DNA from: an archaeon
Lineage (GTDB): Archaea; Thermoproteota; Nitrososphaeria; Nitrososphaerales; Gagatemarchaeaceae
Length of the DNA stretch: 64,000 nt
Direction of reading: 5' to 3'
Assembly (NCBI GenBank): GCA_021827865.1
Contig: JAKAUC010000009.1
Coordinates: forward strand, 186,001 to 250,000
The notes beneath the pieces are model-generated. The model made no database searches. It saw only the letters and a list, made by a program, of their open reading frames with translations, and was not told the DNA's origin. This document shows positions 48,959-57,206 of this stretch, piece after piece (positions within the stretch are counted from its first letter, which is position 1; every line of letters begins with the position of its first letter). The position numbers and the translations under genes were made by a program.

Positions 48959-51127
48959 TCAGCTGCACGCGGGCTCGGACGGCCAGCCCTGGGCGGGGGT
49001 CAGGAACGACTGGTAGTCGCTGAAGACGAATTCAGTGGAGTTCGCGCCCCCTCCCCCCCACGTGGAGGAGAAGAAGCCGCTGACCCTGATGTAGGCGGTG
49101 CGGTGGATGGTGATTGAACAGTCGGACACGGCGCTGGGGAGGAGGGTGAGGTTCCCCTGGGCGAGCTCCTGGCTGAGGAGGGTCTGGTTGATCGACGGGA
49201 AGTTGTAGACGGCGTGGGTGATGTCAAGGGAGACGAGGTTCCCCGTGACGCTGCTCCCCCCGCCCGTGGTGAGGGTGTATTTCGTCGGGGCGGCTCCAGG
49301 GGGTATGGCATTAGGGGGTTGGGTAGCCTGGGAGAACCCCCGGTACTCGTAGATGGCGTTGTTCGAATAATCTGAGACCCAGACGTTCGACCCTGAAACA
49401 ATCGCGTAGTACGGGGCGGACAGGGCGAGGGAACTGCTCGCGTTGGTGTAGACTTTGATCGGGGACCCGGTGTATGGGGCCGAGTACTCGTAGGCGCCCT
49501 GGGGGCTGTAGCCTGTGAGGGAGTCGTAGTTGCCGATCCACATGTTCCCCGAGGAGTCGAAAGAGATGCCCCATGGGCAGTACATTGGGAGCCCCCCGGA
49601 GCCTTGGAGGGTGACCGAGGTCCCGGTGCTGGAGCTCGTGATGGGCGCGGCGAATTTCAGGAGCGCGCCGGTACAGGCTTCGGCGCCCCAGAGGTTCCCG
49701 TTGGAGTCGAAGGCAAGGGTGTACACAGGGGACGAAGGCGTCAGGGTGATCGCCGCGTTGGCCGTTGTGATCGTCCCTGACCCGGAGAGGGCGCTGGCCG
49801 TGAACTCGTAGACGGTGGAATATGCGCTCACCCAGAGGTTCCCCGAGTTGAACGCCATGCCGTCGGCGCTCATGCTGATGGTCTCGAATGCCGCACCCGT
49901 GTAGGGGGCGTGGTACCCGTAGATGCTCCCGTCGTAGGCCATGACCCAGAGGTTCCCGCTGGAGTCGAAGCCCACCTCCCAGGCGTTGACGACGGTCTGA
50001 AGGACGGTGGGAGTCCCGGTGTAAGGAGCGGTAAACTCCAGCACCTGACCGCTGCCGTACGAGGGGACGTAGAGGTTCCCGCTGGAGTCGAAGGCTAACT
50101 TACCAGGATACGAGAGACCGCTGCTTATCGTGAGGAGAGGCAGATTGGGGTTGGAGCTGGAGTTGGAGCTAGACCCGGCGTACTCCGAGATCGATGAGTT
50201 GCCGCAGTTGGACACCCAGATGTTTGCACCGCTGGCCGTCACATCATAGGGACGGTTGAGCCCCGAGGTGATCGAAAAGATGGGCGCACCGGTGTAGGGG
50301 GAGGCGTATTCGTACACCGCGTCCCCGGAGTAGTCGATGACCCACATGTTGCCGCTGGAGTCGAAGGCTATGCCGTATGGGTAATAATAGGTCCCGCCGA
50401 CCCCGTTAGTCTCAGTCACCGTCATGGTCCCTGTGCTCGTGTCAGTGATCGGGGCTGCGACTTCTTCCACCCCCTTGGAAGAACTCGGGCCGGTAGTGGA
50501 TGTCCCCCAGAGGTTCCCATTGCTGTCGAATGCCATCCCGTAGAATATCCCGGTGCTCGCTGTCACAGCCGCGTTGGAGCTGGTCAGGGTCCCGCTCCCT
50601 GCGAGCGAGCTCGAAGCGAACTCCAGAAGCTGGCCGGTGCTTGTGGAGACCCAGAGGTTCCCGCTAGAATCGAAAGCCATCGAGATGGCAGCGACGCTGA
50701 TCGTCTTGAAGGGGGAGCCGGTGTAGGGGGCGGCGTACCCATAGATTGCCCCCGCATAGCCAGAGACCCACATGTTCCCCGCCGAATCGAAGGCGACGCT
50801 CCAGGCGTTGGTGAACGACGACAGCAAGACGCTGGGCGTTCCTGTGTAGGGAGACGCCAGCTCGGCCACGTAGCCGGAGGATCCGCTCGCGTAGTTGGTG
50901 ATGTACATGGTACCCGAGTTGAACGCGATCTGCCCGGGGCAGTTCAGCCCGGAGGTCACAGACATCGTCGGGGTCGTAGAGTAGGCGTGCCCGACCCTGA
51001 CGGTGGACGAGACGGCGAGGAAGACCATGAGACCGATGGCGAATGCGGCCCACCCCGCACCCGCGCTGCGCGCAAAAAGACGCACTTTGATACGAAGCGA
51101 ACCCTCTTCTGTTCGGTAATTAAGCAT
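48959..51127 (-). CDS. secreted beta-propeller surface protein with two tandem propellers
   Basis: A 722-residue protein from ATG 51127 with an N-terminal signal/anchor (AAFAIGLMVFLAVSSTVRVG). Then come a dozen repeats with the core AFDSSGNLWVS (variants GNMWVSG, GNLYVPS, GNLWGAE) and APYTGTP turns, as in NHL and streptogramin-lyase-like propellers. The second half (from about residue 330) repeats the first almost block for block. The C-terminal 90 residues are a separate domain with no repeats. It is Ser/Thr/Tyr-rich, outward-facing and likely adhesive or structural; no enzymatic residues are evident. Confidence 0.82.
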   Translation of the reverse strand: MLNYRTEEGSLRIKVRLFARSAGAGWAAFAIGLMVFLAVSSTVRVGHAYSTTPTMSVTSGLNCPGQIAFNSGTMYITNYASGSSGYVAELASPYTGTPSVLLSSFTNAWSVAFDSAGNMWVSGYAGAIYGYAAPYTGSPFKTISVAAISMAFDSSGNLWVSTSTGQLLEFASSSLAGSGTLTSSNAAVTASTGIFYGMAFDSNGNLWGTSTTGPSSSKGVEEVAAPITDTSTGTMTVTETNGVGGTYYYPYGIAFDSSGNMWVIDYSGDAVYEYASPYTGAPIFSITSGLNRPYDVTASGANIWVSNCGNSSISEYAGSSSNSSSNPNLPLLTISSGLSYPGKLAFDSSGNLYVPSYGSGQVLEFTAPYTGTPTVLQTVVNAWEVGFDSSGNLWVMAYDGSIYGYHAPYTGAAFETISMSADGMAFNSGNLWVSAYSTVYEFTASALSGSGTITTANAAITLTPSSPVYTLAFDSNGNLWGAEACTGALLKFAAPITSSSTGTSVTLQGSGGLPMYCPWGISFDSSGNMWIGNYDSLTGYSPQGAYEYSAPYTGSPIKVYTNASSSLALSAPYYAIVSGSNVWVSDYSNNAIYEYRGFSQATQPPNAIPPGAAPTKYTLTTGGGSSVTGNLVSLDITHAVYNFPSINQTLLSQELAQGNLTLLPSAVSDCSITIHRTAYIRVSGFFSSTWGGGGANSTEFVFSDYQSFLTPAQGWPSEPACS

Positions 51128-51332
51128 CGCGTTTTCGAGGCCCGAAAAAGAGTCGCGACGCATTGGATATCGCGGAGCCCCCGGCGGGGACGCGTCGCCT
51201 GCGAGCCGAGCCAGCCATGGCATGCCGGGTCTGGGGGAGCGGGAGATGGTCCGCGCCTGTCCCGGGGCCAAGCGGCACCCCTAGGACCGGGGTCTCGATG
51301 AGGACGACCCGACAGGGCCCCGCCTGGTCCCA

Positions 51333-52043
51333 CTAGAGCAGCCTGAAGGTGGCGGCCGAGTTCTTCCCCTCTATCGACTCCGAGGCCAGGGACACCCCCC
51401 TCTTCAGGACGGCCGAGGCGACCGACGCCGCTATGCTCGCGGGGATGCTCCCCAGGGTGACGAGGTACTTCGCCGCCTCGGTCTTCACCTTGACCCCTTT
51501 CATCTCCACCACGAGGGTGTCCCCGGTGACCACCGCCTTGGCCGATGAGCAGAGCTCTGAGACCTCGGTGAGGACGTACTGGATGGCGTCCTCCAGCCCC
51601 GAGGCCTCGGAGAGCTCGGAGGCCCTGACCAGCTCCGAGCCAGGGGGGACAACCAGGAGGACCGGGACCCCGTCCGCCTCGGACACGAGCCTCCGGGGGG
51701 CGTCCAGGAGGGAGGCGACGGAAGGCGCTCTGGGGTTGGCAGCCAGGGGGACGTAGGCAAGGGACTCGCCTTCCTTGGGCGGGAGGTAGACCGCCTTCTC
51801 CCGGGCGTCGAACTCCTCCAGGAGGGCCTCCACGTTCATCACCGAGGCGTGGATCACCCCCCTGACCGCGCCGCTGGGGACCGGGGACTCTGGCAGCGTG
51901 AGGGTGGCCCCGCCGAGTATGACGCAGGCGACACCCAGGGCCGCGAAGGGGGCGCTGAAGAGGACGTAGTAGGAGATGAGGGCCACGACGGCGCCGAAGG
52001 CGCCGATGCCAGCGCCGAAGGAGAAGTACCTGATCTTGGCCAA
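51333..52043 (-). CDS. membrane-anchored protein of unknown function
   Basis: A 236-residue protein with two N-terminal hydrophobic segments (FGAGIGAFGAVVALISYYVL; ALGVACVILGGATLTL), then a soluble domain with VMNVEALLEEFDAREKAVYL, VPVLLVVPPGSELVRASEL and GVKVKTEAAKYLVTLGSIPA. I know of similar archaeal proteins without a function. Start is TTG 52043. It lies four bases after the DUF1616-type gene and is in the same operon. Confidence 0.7.
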   Translation of the reverse strand: MAKIRYFSFGAGIGAFGAVVALISYYVLFSAPFAALGVACVILGGATLTLPESPVPSGAVRGVIHASVMNVEALLEEFDAREKAVYLPPKEGESLAYVPLAANPRAPSVASLLDAPRRLVSEADGVPVLLVVPPGSELVRASELSEASGLEDAIQYVLTEVSELCSSAKAVVTGDTLVVEMKGVKVKTEAAKYLVTLGSIPASIAASVASAVLKRGVSLASESIEGKNSAATFRLL

Positions 52044-52047
52044 GGCC

Positions 52048-52650
52048 CTACCCCGCCCTCGCCGCGAGCTTGACGTAGGACTCCTTCCTCACGGCCGCGA
52101 CCAGCGCCAGGGCCAGGCCGAGGGCAACCAGGGAGACGACTATGGGGTCGAGGCGTATCCCCCAGGGGGTGTAGTTGAGGAGCAGCCCCACCAGTGGGAC
52201 CAGGGCCAGGCTAAGGCCGATGGAGAGGGCGAGGCGCTCCAGGCTGTCGAGGTCCTCCTTCTTGGGGTAGAGGGCCTCGATGAGGGTGTAGCCCGGGAAG
52301 TAGAGCACAGCTATGGCGCCGAAGACGTACCTGACGTAGACGAAGGGGGGGTACTGCGGGAGGAGGTAGATCGAGCTCACAGTCACCGCGAGGAACGCCA
52401 CCGTCACCCAGAACCAGGAGGAGTAGGCGCGGCCCAGGTACTCGAAGGTCGAGGCCGGGGGGGATGGGTCGGCGAGCGCAGCCTTCTTCTCCTCCAGGAG
52501 CGAGTAGAGCGCCCTCGAGGCGTCGACGGGGGTGGCCCCGGTCCCCTGGGTCGCCCTTGAGAGGGCGTCCTTGACGGACATCTCGCTGGCGAGGACGGAG
52601 CTCAGGACCTCCTTCGCGCGCTTCTGCCTGGGGTTGACCTGGTCGCTCAT
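52048..52650 (-). CDS. DUF1616-type membrane protein, N-terminal module
   Basis: A 200-residue protein. A short cytoplasmic helical part (AKEVLSSVLASEMSVKDALS) is followed by four hydrophobic segments with the DUF1616 signature: YFPGYTLIEALYPKKEDLDS, then LERLALSIGLSLALVPLVGL and LNYTPWGIRLDPI. The usual DUF1616 protein carries this and an extracytoplasmic domain in one chain; here the second part is the next gene (52647-53129). The two overlap by four bases. Confidence 0.85.
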   Translation of the reverse strand: MSDQVNPRQKRAKEVLSSVLASEMSVKDALSRATQGTGATPVDASRALYSLLEEKKAALADPSPPASTFEYLGRAYSSWFWVTVAFLAVTVSSIYLLPQYPPFVYVRYVFGAIAVLYFPGYTLIEALYPKKEDLDSLERLALSIGLSLALVPLVGLLLNYTPWGIRLDPIVVSLVALGLALALVAAVRKESYVKLAARAG

Positions 52651-53129
52651 ACCGAGGGCCCCGTGACGTTGAGGTACAGCCAGTTGGAGGTGTAGAACTG
52701 GAAGGAGCTCGAGTTCGTCTCGTAGATCCAGAGCTCGAAGACGAGGCGGACGTTGGTCCCGTTCTGGCCCAGGCTCAGTGTGATGGGCTCTGTGACGTTC
52801 TGGTTGTTGAGCAGGACCATGCCGTAGGAGGCTATGGGGGGCGCGGCGAGGGGGACGCTCTGGTTGGCATTGGCCCTGGTGCCGAGCTTGGTCAGGACCT
52901 GGTAGTAGGACACCTGGCCCTCGTGGTTCCCGACGTAGAGGTAGAGGGAGAAGTTCTGGCCGGTGAAGACGCTGGTGGGGTAGTTGGCTATCTTCTGGCC
53001 GGGGCCGAGGATGCCCAGCTCGGAGAAGGGCTCGACGTTCCTGTTGGCGAAGTAGTAGCCTGAGACGTTGAAGACGGCGATGAGGACTATGACCCCCACG
53101 GCCGCGACCTTCATGTCGTCGTCGATCAC
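52647..53129 (-). CDS. DUF1616-type extracytoplasmic module with membrane anchor
   Basis: A 160-residue protein, GTG start, with an N-terminal anchor (MKVAAVGVIVLIAVFNVSGY) and an outer domain including FSELGILGPGQKIANYPTSV, FSLYLYVGNHEGQVSYYQVL and LVFELWIYETNSSSFQFYTS, the DUF1616 C-terminal pattern. Overlaps its neighbours on both sides (GTGA and ATGA). The split of DUF1616 into two genes is worth noting. Confidence 0.82.
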   Translation of the reverse strand: MIDDDMKVAAVGVIVLIAVFNVSGYYFANRNVEPFSELGILGPGQKIANYPTSVFTGQNFSLYLYVGNHEGQVSYYQVLTKLGTRANANQSVPLAAPPIASYGMVLLNNQNVTEPITLSLGQNGTNVRLVFELWIYETNSSSFQFYTSNWLYLNVTGPSV

Positions 53130-53623
53130 GGCTTCTTCACCCTCCAGTCGCTGTGGGTCCTCGACCAGTAGCGCCAGAAGAGGCGGGGGATGTAAAGATA
53201 GGCGAGGGCCGCCAGAGCAACCAGAACGACGGTCTCGACCCCGAGTTCAACCTGGGCCGTCCTGACGGATGCGGCACCAGCCGAAGCCACCCCCGGGGCG
53301 GCCTGGAGCACGTGCGAAGCGCTGTTGTACGCTTGGGTGTAGAGTGATGCTGCCAGTGCGGGGTCGGTCGAGTTAAGCCGGTCGGCCTCCTGGAGAAGAG
53401 AGATGGCTGTGTTAAGCTGAGCCACGAGCGATGTCACATTGCCCCCGCTCCTCTCGGCTGAGAGGACCGCGGCGTAGGCTTGGCTTACCTCACTATCTGC
53501 CTGAGAGGTCTGCGAATGGACAGCTGGGACCATTACGAAGGCTAGCATGACCGTTACTGCGGTAAGAATTGCGAGGCACCTGCGTCGTCGGAGTCCAAAG
53601 GTAGCCGCTGACCGACTCACCAT
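53126..53623 (-). CDS. secreted, C-terminally anchored helical protein
   Basis: A 165-residue protein. A signal peptide (LAILTAVTVMLAFVMVPAV) is followed by a helical extracytoplasmic part (QADSEVSQAYAAVLSAERSG; LVAQLNTAISLLQEADRLN) and a membrane segment (GVETVVLVALAALAYLYIP) with a basic tail. Helical repeats of this type are also in the N-terminal part of the Ig-like protein at 46627. No family assigned. First gene of the DUF1616 unit. Confidence 0.7.
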   Translation of the reverse strand: MVSRSAATFGLRRRRCLAILTAVTVMLAFVMVPAVHSQTSQADSEVSQAYAAVLSAERSGGNVTSLVAQLNTAISLLQEADRLNSTDPALAASLYTQAYNSASHVLQAAPGVASAGAASVRTAQVELGVETVVLVALAALAYLYIPRLFWRYWSRTHSDWRVKKP

Positions 53624-53683
53624 TCCCGCCCGCCACCGTTTCCACGCATAAAACTATGATTATAGAGAGAATCCGTCACGATA

Positions 53684-53692
53684 GGGCTTAAG
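53684..53692 (+). promoter_or_regulatory. TATA-like element of the archaeosortase gene
   Basis: GGCTTAAGT lies 37-45 bases before the TTG start at 53729. It is the only AT-rich hexamer close to the start on this strand. Weak evidence. Confidence 0.3.
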
Positions 53693-53728
53693 TGGGCCCA
53701 CCCTTTCACGCGTATAGCTCAGCCTAGC

Positions 53729-54733
53729 TTGAACCACGTCAACCAGAATCTATCTCGTCTGTGGCCCCTGGTAGCGGCTGTCGCTTTCACTTTGGTCGTT
53801 TATGGCGCGCCGGTGTTCCTCCTCGTCTCGAAAGTGGGCGAAGTGCTCGGGGGAGTCTTCGATACCTCTGTCCCGGCGTATCCGCTTGCAGGGATGTTCT
53901 TCGTGCTTGTGTTCGTGTCATTTAGGAGGAAGGAGCTAGAACGGCTTTTGGCAGACCAAAGTCGCGACTGGGCCACGACTCTGGCAGGGGTCGTCATAGC
54001 CTTCGCTCCCTTCGCAATTCAGCTTACATTGGGAACTCAAGTCGACGCCTCATACTCTTATGCCGGACTGGCAGTTGTCTGTTCGTTTTTCGGGATCCTG
54101 ACCGCGATCAGGCCTTCACTTTTCCGGTTTCTGGCCCCCTACTTCATGCTCTATGCACTGGCGGTGGGATTTGTCGGCGCGCTGACGGCCTCGTTCGGAG
54201 ACCCACTTGCAGTCGTCGTTGCGGTGATAAGCAGCGGTTTCACAAGAGCGCTCGGAGAACCTGTTCAGTGGTCGTCGGTCTACATAACATTCACAGGGGC
54301 GGGAGGGCAAGCCGTCAATCTAGAGATCTCCCAGGAGTGCTCGGGCATCGCTTCGATGTCCATATTCCTTCTCATTCTCGGGATGATGCATCTCGACATG
54401 AACTCGAGCGTGACCAAGAGCGCCTTCTTCGCCTTTGGTGGCTCTGCGTTATTCGTCCTCCTCAACTCTCTCAGGGTAGTCGGCCTCGTGACCGCTGGCA
54501 TCTATTCGGGCACCAACCTCATGTGGAACCTGCATGGTTGGCTCGGGTATGTACTTTACATCGTCGGGTACACTCTTCTTCTCTTTCTTTACCTCGGAGC
54601 TAAGAAGGTTCCAGGACGCTCGAGAAACGCCACTGAAGCAGGGACGCTCGTTGGCCAGGGGCTGGGCAATGGCCAGGAGGACAAAAGGGGTTTGGATCCT
54701 TTAGAATCCAGGGAGGGGCTAGACGACGATTGA
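53729..54733 (+). CDS. exosortase/archaeosortase-family transpeptidase
   Basis: A 334-residue membrane enzyme with about eight hydrophobic segments. The catalytic triad is visible: Cys in EISQECSGIASMSIFLLIL, Arg in LFVLLNSLRVVGLVTAGIY and His in MWNLHGWLGYVLYIVGYTL, in the usual order and spacing. Such enzymes remove a C-terminal sorting helix from surface proteins and attach them to a lipid or another carrier. It faces two exported proteins, one of which (55147-56025) has the right C-terminal signal. Start is TTG 53729. The last 45 residues are a charged cytoplasmic tail, running into the end of the opposing gene. Confidence 0.92.
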   Translation: MNHVNQNLSRLWPLVAAVAFTLVVYGAPVFLLVSKVGEVLGGVFDTSVPAYPLAGMFFVLVFVSFRRKELERLLADQSRDWATTLAGVVIAFAPFAIQLTLGTQVDASYSYAGLAVVCSFFGILTAIRPSLFRFLAPYFMLYALAVGFVGALTASFGDPLAVVVAVISSGFTRALGEPVQWSSVYITFTGAGGQAVNLEISQECSGIASMSIFLLILGMMHLDMNSSVTKSAFFAFGGSALFVLLNSLRVVGLVTAGIYSGTNLMWNLHGWLGYVLYIVGYTLLLFLYLGAKKVPGRSRNATEAGTLVGQGLGNGQEDKRGLDPLESREGLDDD

Positions 54734-55150
54734 GGCGGTGTACACGAGGGTGCCGTTCTGGTCGGAGCCGTTGTAGACCTGTGCTGTTGCGACGGTCACT
54801 CCGTTGGACGGGGCGGGGATGTTCACATATGCCCGGAACACCGCAAGGTCTGAGACCGAGGCAGTCCCGTGGCCTGCTACGATGTACCCGCTGGTTGAGT
54901 TGTAGCTGATTACGTAATAGTATTGACCCATCCCGCCTCCGGTGTAGTTGATCTGAAGGTAGGCTGTAGGTAGAAACGTCCCAGGGGTGTACAAGGCAGG
55001 CTGCGCCCAGTATGATTGGAAAGAGTACGCGACGTGGGTCCCAACAGCGTTGTCGTAGGAGCTCAGACCGATGAACACTATCGCAGCTACAGTGACTCCT
55101 AAAGCTAGGAGTCTCTGCTTTCTCTTTTTCCCGTTCAAGTATCGCGTCAT
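54719..55150 (-). CDS. exported protein, archaeosortase neighbour
   Basis: A 143-residue protein starting at ATG 55150 with a basic N-terminus (TRYLNGKKRKQRLLALG) and a membrane segment (VTVAAIVFIGLSS). The outer part is a small beta domain with TFLPTAYLQINYTGGGMGQY and VFRAYVNIPAPSNGVTVATA. It overlaps the sorted-protein gene by four bases (ATGA) and its end meets the archaeosortase gene end (15-base convergent overlap). It may be a companion subunit or pilin-like partner. No C-terminal sorting signal. Confidence 0.7.
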   Translation of the reverse strand: MTRYLNGKKRKQRLLALGVTVAAIVFIGLSSYDNAVGTHVAYSFQSYWAQPALYTPGTFLPTAYLQINYTGGGMGQYYYVISYNSTSGYIVAGHGTASVSDLAVFRAYVNIPAPSNGVTVATAQVYNGSDQNGTLVYTASIVV

Positions 55151-56025
55151 GGGCTCTCTCCGAGGACGGGTTCTGACTTCCTCCATCGAGCCGCTAGGTA
55201 GTAAAGTAAGGGCAACGTGACAAGAATCGGAAGAACCCCTGAAGGAAATAGTGGGACGGCCGTCGGCGTCGAAGATTTGACCGCAACCACGCCTTCGCTC
55301 CAAGAGCCCGATGCAGCGCTGAAGGCCAGAGTGTAAGATCCCCCGCCCCCTCCGTTCTGATAACCAGCTGCGGTGTACACCGTCCCCGTGTTTGCAACGA
55401 TGAGCGTAGTTGCCCCCGTCGCGGAGAGCGTGCCACCACTGGTCGTTACACCGGCGAAAATGAAGTCGTTGCCATCCGACAAGGAGCTTACCGTCTGAGA
55501 CGGCGTAGTCCCGCTCCCAGCTACCGGGGTGCACGTCCCGTCAAATGGGCTCGCGTCGGTCGTGTCATAGTTGCTTATCCCGAACGCGACCATCCCTCCG
55601 GTGGCGCTCCCCGCGTTTCCGCTTTCTGTCTCTGAAACCGTAGCACTGGAAAGCGTAGAGGCCGCCTTGCCTGCGTAGATGGCGATTATCGGCGCGCTGT
55701 TAGTGAGAGTGCAGACGCTTGAGAATGTTACTCCGGACAGAGTTGGAGTGGCAGGAGTGTCGCCCGTCACGTCTCCGGTGACAATGACGACTATCAAATC
55801 GGGCGAACTGGAGGTGCTGAGGGACCCTGACATCGTTATGGGATGTGATGATCCCCCACTTGCCGAGCCTACGGTCGCAACACATGCAACCCCACCGCAA
55901 TCTAGCGCAGGGGTCGCAGCTAGAGTGACAGGAACCGCTGCCAAGGTTGAAGTGGCGAACAATGCCACTACCAACAGCACGATTGGGATGTTTCTTATCT
56001 TTGGTTCGCGCCTCGAGGGACTCAT
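55147..56025 (-). CDS. surface protein with archaeosortase-type C-terminal sorting signal
   Basis: A 292-residue secreted protein. The signal peptide is IPIVLLVVALFATSTLAAVP. The outer part is rich in Ser, Thr, Gly and Ala with a repeated beta layout (SGSLSTSSSPDLIVVIVTGD; GGTLSATGATTLIVANTG). The C-terminus has the three-part sorting signal: TAVPLFPSG, a hydrophobic helix (VLPILVTLPLLYYLAA), then RWRKSEP. The VPxFP-like motif resembles VPEFP-type signals of archaeal surface proteins. The archaeosortase gene 430 bases away is the likely processing enzyme. Confidence 0.85.
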   Translation of the reverse strand: MSPSRREPKIRNIPIVLLVVALFATSTLAAVPVTLAATPALDCGGVACVATVGSASGGSSHPITMSGSLSTSSSPDLIVVIVTGDVTGDTPATPTLSGVTFSSVCTLTNSAPIIAIYAGKAASTLSSATVSETESGNAGSATGGMVAFGISNYDTTDASPFDGTCTPVAGSGTTPSQTVSSLSDGNDFIFAGVTTSGGTLSATGATTLIVANTGTVYTAAGYQNGGGGGSYTLAFSAASGSWSEGVVAVKSSTPTAVPLFPSGVLPILVTLPLLYYLAARWRKSEPVLGESP

Positions 56026-56231
56026 CTTCTACGTTTGATCCTCCTCTTGCTGACCATCCCCCAGATCGACTCCGTCGTCCCGTTGCCTTCGAAGTAGTCG
56101 TCCAGGATGGCGTTGACTATCTCGCTCCGGTCGACCTGAAGCTCCTCGAGCTTCTTCGCATGAATGTCCAGCGCGACCACCACTTCTCCGTCGAATGAGA
56201 CGCCTGCCCGGATCTTCTTCGAAGACATCAT
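56022..56231 (-). CDS. ribbon-helix-helix-like regulator, copy 1
   Basis: A 69-residue basic protein. KKIRAGVSFDGEVVVALDIH is a beta strand plus helix, then ELQVDRSEIVNAILDDYFEG is the second helix, in the layout of CopG/RHH dimers; a basic tail (SKRRIKRRR) follows. It overlaps the surface protein gene by four bases, so it could control that unit. ATG pair at 56231 and 56228. A related gene is just upstream. Confidence 0.65.
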   Translation of the reverse strand: MMSSKKIRAGVSFDGEVVVALDIHAKKLEELQVDRSEIVNAILDDYFEGNGTTESIWGMVSKRRIKRRR

Positions 56232-56322
56232 GGGACCCCCTTCGCGGACTTGTCCGGCAGCCCGCCGCTCCTCGGTTCGAGCCTGCGCGGCAGAGCGCCG
56301 TGGACCGTCCAAGGTGGGTTGG

Positions 56323-56538
56323 TCATGAAGCCCTCCGCATGGTCCACCGCCCGCTGACGCCCTCCCAGCCCGATTCCGTTGTGCATCCCCCCGCCTCGAA
56401 GAATTCGGTCAGTACCGCGTTCACCGCCTCGCCCCGATTGGCCCCGAACCCCTTCGGCTGGGGAGAGCGCTTCCCGATTGGCTCCGCTAGTCCGCTGTCG
56501 AAAGAGACTCCTGCGTTCGCGGTCATTCTGGTAGCCAC
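56323..56538 (-). CDS. ribbon-helix-helix-like regulator, copy 2 (degenerate)
   Basis: A 71-residue protein related to the one at 56022-56231: AGVSFDSGLAEPIG aligns with AGVSFDGEVVVALD, and RGEAVNAVLTEFFEAGGCTT with RSEIVNAILDDYFEGNGTT. Here the first helix holds two Pro residues (KRSPQPKGFGA), which should break it, so the copy may be inactive. Preceded by a palindromic operator. Confidence 0.5.
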   Translation of the reverse strand: MATRMTANAGVSFDSGLAEPIGKRSPQPKGFGANRGEAVNAVLTEFFEAGGCTTESGWEGVSGRWTMRRAS

Positions 56539-56548
56539 TGCCCGCTGC

Positions 56549-56574
56549 TGTGCACGTTATGCACACCGTGCACA
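56549..56574 (-). promoter_or_regulatory. TGTGCAC inverted repeat operator
   Basis: TGTGCAC and GTGCACA form perfect 7-base arms around a 12-base centre that contains a third TGCAC. It lies 11 bases upstream of the degenerate RHH gene, next to a CTATACTG TATA-like sequence on the minus strand. Multiple half sites suit RHH dimers binding side by side. Confidence 0.55.
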
Positions 56575-56649
56575 GTATAGGCACGAGGTGAAAAATGTCT
56601 GATAATTGCATCAAATACGCCCTTTTCTGGTAAAGGCGGCGAAAAGGAA

Positions 56650-56662
56650 GGTATTTATCTGT
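56650..56662 (+). promoter_or_regulatory. AT-rich promoter-like element
   Basis: GGTATTTATCTG stands out in the 280-base space between the divergent RHH gene and the plus-strand membrane gene. It could drive either direction; distance to the ATG at 56818 is about 160 bases, so a leader would be transcribed. Weak. Confidence 0.25.
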
Positions 56663-56817
56663 TTAACAATTCAACAGGAAACAAGCAAACTCGTGGGCGG
56701 TCACGGCTCTTTTCCCACAAAATCAGACAGAACCCGGCTCGATCATCCAGTTTCCCCGCCACGCAAGGGTACCAAGCCTATTGACATGGGCACCGCACAC
56801 CCATCATATCAGGCACA

Positions 56818-57156
56818 ATGGTTATCTTTCGGCTGCCGACGCTACCTAACAGGTTGGGCTTTGCCCTCGGCCTGCTGGATGCCTTTGACCTGGTGGTCGT
56901 GCTCGTGATGTTCTTCTTCGCCGCGAGGCTCGTCTTCACGTTCCGCGGCGGGAAGCACCAGAGGCCCTGGACCCTGCTTGCCGCCGGTTCCGGGTGCATC
57001 GCAGCCGCCACCCTCGTCTTTGCTCTGTCGACGGCGATCGTGGGAACCGCCGCCAGCGACCTCCTGTACGCCGGGGCGTTGATCGACTCCATCGCAGGCA
57101 TCTTGTTCACCATCGCATTCGTCGACCAGTACCGAATCTGGAGCCGGCGCGAGTAA
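56818..57156 (+). CDS. small membrane protein, three segments
   Basis: A 112-residue protein with hydrophobic segments FDLVVVLVMFFFAARLVF, LLAAGSGCIAAATLVFALST and IDSIAGILFTIAFVDQY. Between the first two is a basic loop (RGGKHQRPW). No known family. It heads the plus-strand group that ends with the actin-like gene. Confidence 0.6.
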   Translation: MVIFRLPTLPNRLGFALGLLDAFDLVVVLVMFFFAARLVFTFRGGKHQRPWTLLAAGSGCIAAATLVFALSTAIVGTAASDLLYAGALIDSIAGILFTIAFVDQYRIWSRRE

Positions 57157-57206
57157 GCCAGGACGGGGTCTTGTCTGACGAATCGCATACAACCGGGGTC
57201 TGACTT

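Noticed and set aside
53708-53732. tRNA-like TAGCTCAGCC sequence before the archaeosortase
   Set aside because: It resembles a D-arm, but no anticodon arm, T-arm or pairing acceptor stem follows; the sequence goes directly into the archaeosortase frame.
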